Shown here piece by piece: positions 25,419 to 42,962 of a stretch of DNA of 64,000 nucleotides. Origin of the DNA: Jaapia argillacea MUCL 33604 (Eukaryota; Basidiomycota; Agaricomycetes; Jaapiales; Jaapiaceae); NCBI GenBank assembly GCA_000697665.1, contig KL197720.1, positions 735,558-799,557 on the forward strand. The letters run 5' to 3'. The notes under the pieces were generated by a model. It did no database searches and was not told where the DNA came from. It worked only from the letters and a program-made list of their open reading frames with translations. Position 1 is the first letter of the stretch. Each line of letters begins with the position of its first letter. Position numbers and translations under genes: made by a program.

Positions 25419-27945
25419 ATGACTGAAATCGGGGAAGGGAGGCAGAGTATGCCTTCAGAGGCACAGGCATGTCTTCCGCCATTGTCTTCAAGTCATTCGT
25501 CTGACTCTAACAGTCATTAGGGAAAGACCAAAGCGAAGAAGCGGTACTTGCGTCGCAAGAAAGAAAGAAGAAAACACAAGAAGGCCGCAACTTCCAAGGG
25601 CGATAAAAACGTCAAGGTCGCGGAGTCTAGCAATGTCACTGACTCTGAAGAAGAGGAAGAGGAGCAGGATAGCGTGGTCACCGACTCACCTGTAGTAAGG
25701 TTCGAAGGAGGGGAGGGCAGCCAGAAAACATCAGAGGGGGTGGATGTGCACGACGAGAGACCTAAAAAGCGGCGAAAGGTTGATCAGTCTGAGGATGCCA
25801 AGGAGGCGACACCCCATGAGCACTCTCCCGAACCTCTGACCTCCGAAGTCACAGATCGCCTCAAGTCCCCCTTACCCGCACTTCCCTCATTCCCTTTGCC
25901 CATACACCCAAATGCACCTTCAAAACGAGATCTAGCTCTTCAGGGCCTTGATCCAGCTTTGGTTCATGCGGACATTGTCGACTCGTCTACTGTGCTGCCC
26001 ATTGCAGACGGCGAAGAGGACGAATCTACTGGCCTCACTGAGAGAACTCGGAAACGGTTGAAAGACCTTGGGATATCGGAACTCTTCGCTGGTTCGTCTC
26101 TTCTTATTTCCACTGACTGTCAATTGAACGAGCTCATTTCAACTTCAGTCCAAACTGCACTTCTCCCCTTCCTCCTCCCTCCCGACGTCACACAGAGATC
26201 ACTATATCTATCCTACGCCCCTCCTCGGGATGTGTGCGTCTCCGCTCCTACCGGGAGCGGCAAAACGCTCGCATATGTCCTGCCCATTGTAGATGTGAGG
26301 CATCTCTTCATGACCAATTTTCTCCACTTGACAGCCTGACCATGTCAGATTCTATCGTCGCGGATAGTGACCAGGCTTCGTGCACTTGTCGTTCTTCCTA
26401 CTCGAGACTTGGTGACGCAAGTTCGTGAGACGTTTGAAGCTGTATCAAAAGGGAGGGGCCTGAAGGTTCAATCACAATTCAGTGCTCGCCGTTGCGCCCT
26501 TTGTAACATTCGTTCATAGATTGGAACTGCCACTGGGCAGCACTCGTTCACCCATGAGCAGACCCAACTCATTGCCGATGGGTCGACTCGGTACGTGCTG
26601 AGTCTCGGAGTTTGATTTGTAGACTTATCCTGTGGCGTAGCTTACAGGGTGGCTCTAGCAAGGTTGACATTCTGATTTGTACGCCTGGTAGATTGATCGA
26701 CCACCTAAATGGAACTCCGAATTTCTCGCTTCAGCATCTCCGGTTTCTGGTGCGATCATAATCATATACCGCATATTGCTGATTCCCAACTTACTTTTTT
26801 TTGCGTCCAAAGGTGATCGACGAAGCTGATCGCCTCCTCGCTCAGACGTTCCAGGGTTGGCTAGCACAGGTCCTTTCCGCAACCCGGACATCTCACCTGC
26901 AGTCCCTGTCTGCTGTCGATGGTGTTGATCGCCCCCATCATCCTTCACCAGATGCATTGTCACCCGTATCTCTCCATCTATCAACCGAGTTTCCTGAATT
27001 CCACACCGACCTTGACGAGAAGAAAGAATCGTCCTGTCAGAAACTGCTCTTCTCTGCTACGCTGACTCGAGACCCAGGGAAGATTGCAGCTTTAGAACTG
27101 AGAGATCCCAGGTACTTTATAGTTAAGAGTGGAGCAGAGAAGGCAGATGCACTTGATGTCGTTGAAAAGTTTACTATACCTGCTACTTTGAAGGTATGAT
27201 TCGCTTTCGACCAAGTTGTTTATGCTCCACACAGCTGACCCGTGTTTCCAGGAACAAATGATTGTTTGCGATTCCGCGCAAAAACCGTTAATGCTGTTCT
27301 ACCTTGTGTACACCCATAACGTCACAAATGCTCTGGTATTCACCAAGTCGGCCGAGTCAACAACTCGCCTCGTCCGTCTATTCGAGTTCTTTCAGAGCGT
27401 GCGGCAGCCCAGCGAAGACCAGGGGGAGCCTCGGAGGGTGGTGATTCAGTCATATTCAAGCGACTCGCCTCCGAGTGAGCGAAAATCACTTTTGGAACGA
27501 TTCAAGGGAAAAGAAATCCATATGTGCGTCATGCGGGGTATATCTGATCTTGAGCACGTCCTTATAGTTATCCGATAGACTTGTCGCGAGTGATCTCATT
27601 TCAAGGGGAATCGACATCAGCCACGTGTCTCATGTCGTCAGTTACGATGTCCCTGTTGATATGCGCAAGTATGTCCATCGGGTGGGACGAACAGCTCGCG
27701 CAGGCCGGATGGGCGAAGCGTGGACACTAGTGGAAGAACAGGAGGCCCGATATTTCAAGTCCATGCTCAAGGTCGCTGACCACTTGGAAAAGGTGAAGCG
27801 GTTGAGGGTTTCCGAGAAAGATCTTGCCCCTCTACTCCCATCCTACGAGGTGAGTGATTGAATATCCGTCCAAGTCACCCCGACGTTGAACACATTTGAT
27901 AAGCTCGCCCTTCGACAATTGAAGGAAGCGTACTCACGACCTTAA
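25419..27945 (+). CDS. DBP6: DEAD-box RNA helicase DBP6/DDX51, 60S ribosome assembly
   Basis: ATG at 25419. The first intron, 25467-25520, has GC rather than GT at its 5' end (CAG|GCATGT) and a clear CTAAC branch site. A lysine-rich and acidic N-terminal arm follows. The helicase motifs are in order: APTGSGKT (I) near 26255, LPTRDL (Ia, the DDX51-type variant), TPGRL (Ib), DEAD in VIDEADRLL (II) near 26820, [13 protein letters not shown] (III, about 27040), ALVFTKS (IV), [10 protein letters not shown] (V) and [10 protein letters not shown] (VI) near 27680. The last exon adds [11 protein letters not shown] before TAA at 27943-27945. In yeast, Dbp6 works in early pre-60S particles in the nucleolus. 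LPTRDL and the long acidic arm separate it from other DEAD-box families. Confidence 0.9.
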
Positions 27946-28382
27946 GTGCCGCCGGCGGGAATTCTCTTGCGTGGTTATCTCTCCCACTTTAAGATCGAGA
28001 TAGGAATGCCAAGTGTACATAGCCGTATTTCTTCCTGATGATCGAAATAGTCATCGACCCTGCACCCAGAAATACTGACCTGCCCATTTCTCGACGCCCT
28101 CGCCCGTTGGGCGCCCCTTGCTGACTGGGGCAAGTCCTCCGTGGGCCGCATTGCTGCGTCGGCACACTATCCACACGGTTCGGCACGCTGCACGAGCATG
28201 TGGTCCGAAACCTTCGCCCCCATGAGTCAGCGTTTTTAGTACGATTGTCCCATAATAACCTCCTCCAGATCGCGCTCATGATCAGAAAAAGTCACAGTAC
28301 AAGTATCTCTGCCAGTTTCCTCCACGTAACCCCCACATCTTGGGGTTGGCCCTTCCTGCTCGCTTGCTAGTTCCCTCGAGCA
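27946..28382. other. Intergenic, no gene seen
   Basis: This holds the 3' end of DBP6 and the promoter of the ABC transporter. No coding or repeat signature was seen. Confidence 0.45.
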
Positions 28383-34056
<5,674 letters not shown>

Positions 34057-34186
34057 ATTTTTCTCCCCGGTTGTGAATGGATGTATTGCGATGTTAAATC
34101 ATAATAGTATTCCACGGATAATGGTACACTGAGCAGGAGGATAAGTTAAAATGTGCGTTGCCGTAGGGCCTGATAACTCAGATGCC

Positions 34187-36744
34187 CTAAAGTCTGGCGT
34201 TCTTAGGCATTCCCCTAATTGCCTGTCGAGCCCCAAGATCGCTCAGAACATCCTCCGCTGAAGATGTCGTGGATGAGAAAGATGTCGGTAAAGCAGATTC
34301 GATCAAACTCACCTCCACCCAAAAGAGCATCGAATGGAACAGTACGATGGTACTGTGAACGGAGAGTTAGGGTAAGATTATCAATGGTTTGGGTCCAACT
34401 CACATGCTCAATAAAGTGACCCATGCCAGTCTTGGTAATTCCACGACCACCGAAGATCTGGACTGCATCTTGCGCTGTCTCCTGAGCACAACGAGTGCTA
34501 TATGATTTCAAGAAGGCAATTTGGCTATAGAGAGATTCCGATTTAGATCCGGACAGTCGTCAGGGTAGGGGGAACGTACCCAGCCAACTTGTTAGATTGC
34601 TCCTTGTACGACTATCGGAAACGAATGGTCAAGGTGGCTCGAGGGTCAGATGGAGGACCTTACCATATTGCACATCTGATGCGTGATGTTTTCGAGCCAG
34701 TTCTGCACACTCTCGGTTCGGGCAATCATCTTCGCAAGCTTACTCCTAATGACGGCTTGTGAATTGAGCGGCTTGCCAAAAGCTTTACGTTGCTGGGTCC
34801 ATCTGGAGAGTGGTTGAGTGTTCGCCTGACCAAAAAAGAGGGAATTCACGAACTTCAAGCATTCCTCAACAATAGAACGTTGAGCCCTAGCAGACGCGCA
34901 GCACATAACCCACCGTTCGTGGTTGAAGTTACTGAACATCGAGACGTCAATGAGGGGATATGAGTGCTCCGATGAAGCCAATACCTGAGGATAACGAAAA
35001 TTCCTCCACCCTCTGGTCCAAGGGTATTCTCCACAGGTACCTTTACGTTATCATAGGTGATATAGGCAGTCCCGGCTGTCGGTGAGTAACTCGTCTTGAT
35101 AATTTTGGTCTCCACGCCCTCGGTTCGTTCAACCAAGATAACGGTGAATCCATCCTATGGAAGGGAATCAGTAAGTTGAACGGTGGAATGCACAATTAGA
35201 TAATGTTTCTACCTCAGTCTTACATCCCGTGGTGAAACTAATCAAACCAGATGAGACACGAACAAGGTTGATGAACCCAGATACTCACTAGTCTGCAAAC
35301 CTGGAGAGACGATATCAGCGTCAGACGACGCTTGAACGAAAACGTTCTAAGCTTACGTTCCGTTGGTGATCCACTTCTTAGTACCATTGATAATCCAATG
35401 CTTTCCATCTTCAGTCTTCTTAGCGGTGGTCTGCAACCCCATCACGTCGCTTCCAGCATGCGCTTCTGAGATTGCTAGGCATATAAACTTCTTCCCAGAC
35501 AACACTTCGGGGACAACCTTGGCCTTGAGCTCTGGCGAACCGAAGTTGATCACTGGAGGAAGACCAATGACTTTGCCGCCAAGCAGACCTGAATAGAAAC
35601 GAATTATTAGCATAACTATCGTGGGAGACTAAGAGTGGGGTATATATCTACTAACCATCACCATATCCACGAGCACCGCATCGAACAATCTCTTGCGTGA
35701 TGATTAGCTGGAAAAACATGAGTAAAGGACATGCAGAGTGGACCTCCGTAAACCGACCTCGTGGAAGTAGTCGAACTGTGGGGAGAATGCATGCCGGTAT
35801 TAGATAAATGCGATGGGGACGACGGGATAGGATACAATACGAACCTCCTCAGGTGTAACAACACCGCCCATTAGCTTGAGGCCTTTCAGATGCTTACCTG
35901 GGCCCATTCGCATAGCGTGTAGGTTCAACTCACTGTTCCGAAACTCAATCAAGGAAGGTCGTGCACTAAAGTAGAGTACTCACGCCATTTTATCGATTAC
36001 GCTCTGAGCAGGACGTTTGCCATCTTCCTCACGGGCCTAAGTGGAGTCGTATCAACAACCGTAGGGTGAGATATGCCCGCCATTATTACACACCTGCGCA
36101 TCTGGGTAGATAACCTCATCGACAAACAGACGGACTGCTTTTTGCAGTTTCTTGTGGGTCTGAGCGGGGTCGTCGTATCAGCGTCTTCATAATCACGTAG
36201 TTGAACAAATGCTGACCTCCTTGAAGTAGGGACTGTGGAATCCCTTTGTTAACCAAGTCGGCTCGGCATATGGTACATCACTCGTCTCCCCCGAAATCTT
36301 GCCATAGATTACGGGCTTTTCGTCTACGATCGTGCCAATTTGGAGACGAGCATACTGAGGTCGCAGCAAAACTTCATGTCGGTGCAGTCCATAGAAAGCC
36401 TCCGTAGCATCTTGACCGGCTGTACGTCATGGAGAGTGTCAGACCCGGCATATAAGGTAAGAAACGGGTGTAACTTACCAACTTCTTCGTCAAGCAACAC
36501 GGCAGCCCCTCCAGGATGGAGGTCCTTAAAACGGCTGAGATCGTAGACCTTGGCGTCCACAATCACCCACTACGATGAAGTGAGTTGGAACCGCTCATGG
36601 GGCGTAGGGAATTTCACTGACCAAATCTCCTTCCTTGTTATGCTGCAAAAGCGAGATATCAACAACGGTTCGCTAGTTAACCCACTGCTATCTCACCTGG
36701 GCGACATCCTCCCTTGAAAGCTGCTTCAATTGCTTGGTAGCCAT
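34187..36744 (-). CDS. Cytochrome b5-acyl-CoA dehydrogenase fusion with a peroxisomal signal
   Basis: Many short exons run from the ATG at 36744 (MATKQLKQLSREDVAQ) to TAG at 34187-34189. Residues 1-90 form a cytochrome b5 domain with the haem motif LHPGGA (first axial His); the second axial His lies in FYGLHRHEV. An acyl-CoA dehydrogenase domain follows: CLAISEAHAGSDVMGL, WIINGTKKWITNG, ERWVMCCASARAQ, QRKAFGKPLNSQAV and the C-terminal AVQIFGGRGITKTG. The last residues, NARL, fit the peroxisomal PTS1 rule (S/A/C-K/R/H-L/M). The enzyme would oxidise acyl-CoA using FAD, and the b5 domain suggests electron transfer in cis. This fusion is known in fungi. The racemase gene upstream on the same strand also carries a PTS1. 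Confidence 0.9.
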
Positions 36745-37045
36745 AAATTCAAGAAGATAAAGGTAGATTTTCGCGAAATATGTTTGTGGAGATATTTAGC
36801 CCAAGCAAAGGCGGAGAAACAAGAATGACATTATAAGCTCAGGACTTTAACACAGTCTCACTGTCAGGGGTTTTCACATGGCAGATGAGGGGAAGCGTGA
36901 GAGAGGTGATGGTAACATCACGCTGGCCAATCAGAGGTCACTTGCCGGCTGTGCCAAACCCGATGAGAACGCACGCAGAATATTCAAAATTATCTACGCC
37001 ATGGTTGTGAACTGACCAGAAGGTAACGACAGGAGGTATCATGTA

Positions 37046-38617
37046 CTAGAGTTTCGAAGATGCTGCCAAGGACGCCTTCAACTTCATCCCCAGGGCACCA
37101 TCCAATACGAGCTTCTGAATCTCAGCCTCGCTCAGACCACTCTCTTTCAGGACTTCATTTGTGTGTTGACCTGGCTGGAGCACCACATCTGAGGAGGCAT
37201 TCTCAACCGGTGGAGTGCGCGTCAATTCGGGGTGAGGATGGGGTAAAGCTGAGTTGGTATGGCCGTCGAGGCTAGCCGCCTCCTCTGGGGATAGGATGGG
37301 CACAGTACATGCATCGGTACCTGTCAATGGCACATATCAATGGAGTGAATGGCAGCGGTGATCAAAGCCTGACCGTGGAACACTTTCCCCCAATAATCTC
37401 TTGTGTTGGTCTTGAAACCTTTGGTGAAATACTCTTTCATCTGTGGCCACGTGGCCTTGTCATCCTGAATTTCTGCGGAAGGCACCCATCCATTTCCGAC
37501 AGAAAAGTCCTTAGGCAGGGCATTCTTGAAATGTTTGATAAAAACAGCAAAGAACTGGGGCTCGAGACACCCTACTGACATCCACTTCCCGTCAGAGCAA
37601 GTGTAAATGTCATAGAATGGTGAACCGCCGTCCAAGAGGTTTGTTGTTCTCGCGCCGGAGAAGTAGGGTGTCTGGTACAGAGAATTAACCAGGGGGAATG
37701 CGGAGACGTATCGCGTTCCCGATACCTAAAGAGGACAAAAGTTCGATGAGTGTCACAATGAAGGATATCCAGACGAACCATATCGGTGTTAACGACTTGT
37801 CCCAAACCGCTCTTATTTCGTTCAAAAAGGGCAAGGAGGATCCCGAGGGCACACATGAGACCTCCGCCAGCAAAGTCCCCAAGTAAGTTCAATGGGAATG
37901 TAGGTTTCTCAGGCGAGCCGGGAAGCATCTGTCAAGGACTTGTCAACGATCACCGACAGTAACTCCTGCGAAATATTCACCGATAGTACTCCACTTAGAG
38001 CAACGTAATTGATATCGTGACCTGAAACAAGACGATGAGAATCCATTCAAGGGAGCTCAACTGGAGGCATGCGCACCTGCCATATCCTTGTGAGGACCTG
38101 CGTAATCATCGTCAGTATCCTGTTGAGTATCAAAGATGGGTGGATGAACCTGTTCGAGAGAACCTTGCTCTCCCTTCAGCAAAAACGTCGGGTTAGAGGG
38201 AACAATGAACTGGACGCACCCAGCGAGTCGCGCATAAACCAGCCTATGATTCAACCCCCCTTTCCCAAGAAACACATCAGGTCCCAACCCCAACTTCTCC
38301 AATACCCCAGGTCTGAACGGGTCGATCAAAACATCCGCATCCGAAACCAACTTCTTCACTATAGCCAAGCCGCTTGGTACCTTGGGATTGATAGCCAACG
38401 AACGCTTTCCTCGACAAAGAACATCGAGAGACGTAGGTTGATCCGGTTTGTCGATCCGAATTACAGTGGCACCCCAATCTGCTAACACCAAACCTGCGAG
38501 AGGACCAGGTGCCAGGCCAGCGAACTAGATGCGGATGAGTTGTGAAGAGGAAACTCCCTCAGGCTACCGAGACATTACCTCGATGGCTCTCAGACCTGTA
38601 AGAGGGGAAACTGGCAT
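37046..38617 (-). CDS. Alpha-methylacyl-CoA racemase / class III CoA-transferase family, peroxisomal
   Basis: The ATG at 38617 opens [13 protein letters not shown]. After an intron the frame continues [19 protein letters not shown] and then VIRIDKP, the typical family start. Further landmarks are [29 protein letters not shown], the catalytic-region [11 protein letters not shown] (across an intron) and [13 protein letters not shown]. After these come [19 protein letters not shown] and the CoA-transferase C-lobe with [15 protein letters not shown]. The protein ends in SSKL followed by TAG at 37046-37048, a classical PTS1. Racemases of this family interconvert 2R and 2S methyl-branched acyl-CoAs so that they can enter beta-oxidation. 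Its neighbour is a peroxisomal acyl-CoA dehydrogenase, which fits the same pathway. Confidence 0.9.
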
Positions 38618-39156
38618 GATCGAGTTGAAGTGGGAAATTGGTCTGTCCAAGCCGACCAGCCTTCCAGGTTTAACGACGGGACCGGGACATGGTGTACCGG
38701 TCAGAGCAAGGTTTAAGGAGGATGGTCTCCCTCGCCGTTCCCTGGATGCTCCGACTTCCCACTGTCATCATTGGACTTTTTCAACTTGAGCCTCACCTGC
38801 ATCTCGACGGGGATTAATATTCTTTGGTACCCGTGCGGTTTCTACGAATGTCGACCTCTATCTCCCCCATACTCTCTCCCCCTGCTATCATCAGATGTCA
38901 ATGAGACATGACACGGACATGGCGGTTGCAAGTTCAGATCGTCATCGTTGCGGATAGTTTCATCCCACTCCAGAGGCGAGACATCCAGTGTCAGCCGTTG
39001 ATAAATGGGTATAAGTATATCAGATTGCAGTGGAGTGCAGTTTCTCAGAAACCCCCAGCCTTACCAACACCAAGCATTCAAATCGTCCTCAACCCCTCTC
39101 ACACTAGCAGTCCTTCGTTTTACTCAAGTGGAATCAAGTCAACCTTGATTCATACC
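38618..39156. promoter_or_regulatory. Divergent promoter between the racemase and the Ser-rich gene
   Basis: The start codons face away from each other across 539 bases. No named regulatory motif stands out. The plus-strand frame continues open from 38908, but the first suitable ATG with typical composition is at 39157. Confidence 0.4.
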
Positions 39157-40083
39157 ATGTCTTCGCCAACAGTGTCGCTTCCCTCCACAGTCCAATGCAG
39201 GAGTGTTCGCAACTTGGTGGCCGCATTCGAACATAGGAATCGGGCCAATCACCCATCGCAGACGCATGCTACCACAATCCAGAAGGCGAGATCGTCTCGT
39301 CCTTCCGGTTTGAGCACAGTCTACCCTACGCTTTCCGTGGCCAGTCTAGTAGTCACATCCCAGCCTAGCCCTGACCACTTTTGCTCCAACGCCACATCTA
39401 ATGGCTCCTCACGCTCACCTATCACTTCTCTGTCCCGTTCGCCACCCACCACAAACCGTGTCATCGTCTCCCCCATAAGTCCCACTCCCCGGGCACGGTT
39501 GCGCCGCTTGATCACACCCCTCGCCCGTCAAACCCCCCAAACCGTACGAACGACCCCCGAAAGGCAACCGAAGAGCGTCAAGGCACTTTCCCTTTTCCCC
39601 AGGACCGGTGAGTCAAGCACGGGTAGTGCCCGCCGGGCGGTATCTCGCCCATCTTCAATGGATGGAACCAATGGACGTCTCGTCTCCAGGTGCGCGAGAA
39701 CAGAAAGTGAGAATCGAGTACGGAATTGGAGAGTTAGCACCGCCTCCGCAGCCACATTACAGCCTTCGCCCTCACCCTCCTCGAAGCCGTCATCCCCAAC
39801 CGCATCTTCGCGGTACTCTTCCACATGTTATTCCTCGTCACCACTCACTACATCCAAGTCTCCGGGTGTGCTCCAATCGCGTTCCCAAGGACCGATTTCT
39901 CCCAGGTTAATCAAACCGTCCCATTTCTCGAGTTCCCCACGATCGCTCCTCGCTCCTCTCACACCACTTTCCGACAAGCCTCGCTATATGGAAAGGACAG
40001 TTGCTAGCAAGCTGAGGATTGTCGACCAAGGCGGAGATCGCGTAAGGGCACCGTGCATTAGTAGACCTGTCTGGAAACCATGA
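39157..40083 (+). CDS. Ser/Pro/Arg-rich protein of unknown function
   Basis: A single open frame of 308 codons without introns starts with MSSPTVSLPSTVQCRSVRN and is very rich in Ser, Pro, Thr and Arg, so it is probably disordered. A short helix near the start, VRNLVAAFEHRNRANH, is the only ordered-looking part. Repeated SP and TP pairs are possible kinase sites. I do not recognise a family. Its last 23 codons (from about 40015) lie inside a block that is duplicated near 44100, where only this tail is present. The intact copy here therefore seems to be the source of the duplication. A frame from 38908 is open further upstream, but its composition differs. Confidence 0.5.
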   Translation: MSSPTVSLPSTVQCRSVRNLVAAFEHRNRANHPSQTHATTIQKARSSRPSGLSTVYPTLSVASLVVTSQPSPDHFCSNATSNGSSRSPITSLSRSPPTTNRVIVSPISPTPRARLRRLITPLARQTPQTVRTTPERQPKSVKALSLFPRTGESSTGSARRAVSRPSSMDGTNGRLVSRCARTESENRVRNWRVSTASAATLQPSPSPSSKPSSPTASSRYSSTCYSSSPLTTSKSPGVLQSRSQGPISPRLIKPSHFSSSPRSLLAPLTPLSDKPRYMERTVASKLRIVDQGGDRVRAPCISRPVWKP

Positions 40084-41900
40084 GAGAGAGGGTCATTGAT
40101 ATTTTGTGTGTATCAAGTCCAGATTTCTTCTTTGTCCGTCCCAAATCTCGTCTTGAGAACAATAATCATTGCCATATGTAGAAGGATGACATGTTAGAGT
40201 GTTGGAACAATAACGATTGGTATTGTTCAGCAGAATGTCATCTCATCGCAAAATTAACAGACTCAATCTTTCGTCGGATGCTCTATTCCCTCACTTCGGG
40301 AATGGGTGGCTGCGGTGATCATCTGCATGCGCCGTTCCAACACCAGAGTCACTTGGAATTGCAAAGAAGCACGGAATTGATAACAACACTGCGGCAAGTA
40401 GACTACTAGTAGTATACAAAAAATCTTACGACCCTCCTCGATTAAAGATTACGCACGAGTACTCAGCATCGTGTCAATCACTCCAACTTGGTTCCACTCT
40501 GGCCATTCCGAGTTGGACAACTCATCTGGCCGACCAATGACTCCTCCGCCTTGCTCCCAGATCAATTGTATTAGCTTTGCTAAGTCCTGAGGATTCTTCT
40601 CGAGGCCGTCCTGAAGATCCTTACGAGGTACACGAGTGACACTCAGTTTCTTCCCTGATTTTTCTTGGTACTCCGAAACGACCTCGTTCAGAGACTGCCG
40701 AATTGCATGGCTTGTTAGTCGAGATCCACAAACTCGAAACTGATGCTGGACTTGCCTTGCGATCGGCCTCGATTCTGAAAGTCCTCCATTCAACCTTTTC
40801 TCGAGGCAAAGCGGTGGTTGAATGCGCCACAAAGCGAGCAATATCTCTGCTGCTGGTCCATGAGATAGGTGTGTTGCCTTCTCCGTAGATTGTTACGGCG
40901 CCCTTGGCAAGATCCCAGCCGAAGAACCTTTTTCAAAGGGTTAGTCAATCGTGTGGGGTACATATCATTGTTAAGTTACTTACGGAATGAAGGTTGTGTC
41001 CGAGAAAAACCCGACTTGATACAAAGCGTAAGGCAAATCGAGTTGCTCCAGCATCTTGTAGAATGCAGCCTTTCGCCCTAATATTCCCTCCGTGTGGCCA
41101 GGCGTATTGACGCCAAATTCGGAGGGAACGAAGAGCTGCACTCCGGCCTTCTTAGCGGCTTCTACCAGAGGGACCTGAGCGCCAAGAGCGTTGCTGCCCA
41201 AGGTGGAAATAACAACATCGACGCCTGAAAGGGCTGCCTCTAATGATGATGGAGAGTCGTAGTCCACGGTTACGATCTTTGCACCCTTCGCGGCAAAGCT
41301 TGAGGACGAAGCACTAGCCTGGAAAGCATATCAATATCTTCGTACGGTGAATGAGGCTGTATTGTAACCCACAGCACGAGTGAGAACGATGACCGAGGTA
41401 AGAATTCCCCCCTCTTTCAACTTCAAGTATTCTTCGACGATAAATGCTCCGATGTTTCCAGCACCAGCGATTGCAAAAGTCTTGTATCCTGACATATTGG
41501 TGACGATGAAGAAGTGAATAGGTTTGAAGTTTTGTCCTCCCCATCTTGCTTATAACCGTTGAGTCCAACCCTCTTTGTCAACGTCGTCGGGGAGGCTATT
41601 GATATTCACCGAACATGCGATTGCCTTACTAATCTCAAGCTCTCAAGGGAGAGGTGACAAGCTGACAACGCCACTCACCTCGCATTGAGGTTCTTATGAA
41701 ATAGGTACACTTTGGTAGACCGATGCTCACGATGGATGGTTCACCGTTGTCGACTCTCCAGAGGGTTATCAGGTTAGAACAACTGACCGGAACGAGAGAA
41801 ACTCGGTAAATCACCCATTAATCATCGCTCAGGAAGTTGTGCAATCGTGACGCGTGACGTGGATAACCACGATGCTGACCATCAATGATCGATCGCTGGT
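40015..41900. repeat. Segmental duplication, copy A
   Basis: A block of about 1.9 kb that matches 44100-46110 in direct orientation. It spans the tail of the Ser-rich gene, an AT-rich downstream region, the whole NmrA-like gene and its promoter. Shared landmarks include GGATTGTCGACCAAGGC, TTTGTCCGTCCCAAA, CAAGCTGACAACGCCACTCA and CCGATGCTCACGATGG. Confidence 0.8.
40449..41495 (-). CDS. NmrA-like / isoflavone-reductase-type NAD(P)-binding protein, copy A
   Basis: The ATG at 41495 begins MSGYKTFAIAGAGNIGAFIV, with the dinucleotide-binding Gly-X-Gly-X-X-Gly. Later landmarks are DVVISTLGSNALG, GVQLFVPSEFGVNT, LDLPYALYQVGFFSDT, and GAVTIYGEGNTPISWTSSRD followed by IARF, all typical of the atypical short-chain reductases related to NmrA and isoflavone reductase. 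One intron, 40695-40755, has GC-AG borders (AAG|GCAAGT). The protein of about 290 residues ends in TAA at 40449-40451. Members either reduce aromatic or phenylpropanoid-like compounds or act as redox sensors; which applies here cannot be decided. A close copy, also intact, lies about 4.1 kb downstream. Confidence 0.85.
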
Positions 41901-42962
41901 GCAGATACATTTTTTATCATTTATACCTGTTCCTCAGTAGTATTACTATTGGTTTGATTTTCTTTGCATGAGTGATCCCCTTAGTTATGTGTCCGGTGGG
42001 ACAGCCAGAACTGACCGTAGAGCTACACTCGTAGATATGATAATGTTCTGTCGCGAATACACATTGAGTCGTCCATCCTTCCAACCTGCTGACTAAGCCT
42101 ATCCGAAGGGGGGTAACGACCCCCTATAACTACCGCTTCTCCCTCGCATTCCCAACCTAGGGCAAACCTAGGGTGCAGGATCCACTACTGGATGGGAGTA
42201 CATTTTCACTTTGCCTTCAACCCCACAGAGTTGTAAAAAGATTGATTTTTATTCCTCATGAAGCCTCGTGAATGTATTTGTACATAGGATTCATCTTATT
42301 ATTTCAACCCTCCCCTCCCCTCCCCTTCCCCAGCTTGATGTCAAGCACAATGTCTCTCGAGGGTCCCGACATTTGTGGAAGCAACGGCTACCTTTGTGGA
42401 AGGAAGTGCTACCTGGGAGCCTCGTTGGGCCATCCACATCAAAGAGGGCAACAGATATATCGGGGTTATATGCTATACTGTATCATCACGACCAATCCGG
42501 CGGGGGTTGTGACACCGGACAGGCCCGCCGCTTTGGGGATGAGCGGCGGGGAGGTCTGTGACACCGGACAGAGGGGTCAAAAGCGGCCAGGATGTTGGTC
42601 TGACATGACCAAAAGCAGCGCCACAGGCGTGCTACGGAAGCGTCCCCAACGACACGACGGCATTTTGAGGTTTATTGGACTGTTCGGGCCGTTTTCTGCC
42701 CCCAGAGCCCCGCAGGGACAAAAAGTTTGGGTTATTTCCATTTGTGGAATAACTGTCACAAGCGGCGGGGGCGGTTGTGACAGTGGACACAAGCCAAAAT
42801 CCGGCGTCGGCAGAGCATTCGTGACGTGTGACCGCCGCTTTGGTCGTGACGATACATATAGTGGAGCTCTTTGGCCTCTCTCAAGTCCTCTGCCAAACGA
42901 CACAGTCAAATTGCTCAGCTCGTTTTCGATATTTCGAGTCTTACACCAGTCTGTCCCTTGGT
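41901..42962. other. Spacer between the duplicated blocks, left part
   Basis: No real gene was seen. A plus-strand frame of 230 codons (42272-42964) has a composition unlike a protein and overlaps short GC-rich repeats. Direct AACCTAGGG pairs lie near 42156-42180, and a pyrimidine-rich tract of CCCCT units lies near 42310-42330. Confidence 0.4.
42496..42790. repeat. Three degenerate GC-rich direct repeats with local hairpins
   Basis: A unit of about 27 bases, roughly CGGCGGGG, a short gap and TGTGACACCGGACAG, occurs at 42496-42522, 42543-42571 and, less well kept, 42762-42790. Just before the third unit lie GTTATTTCCA..TGGAATAAC and CTGTCACAA..TTGTGACAG, which can form hairpins. Confidence 0.5.
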
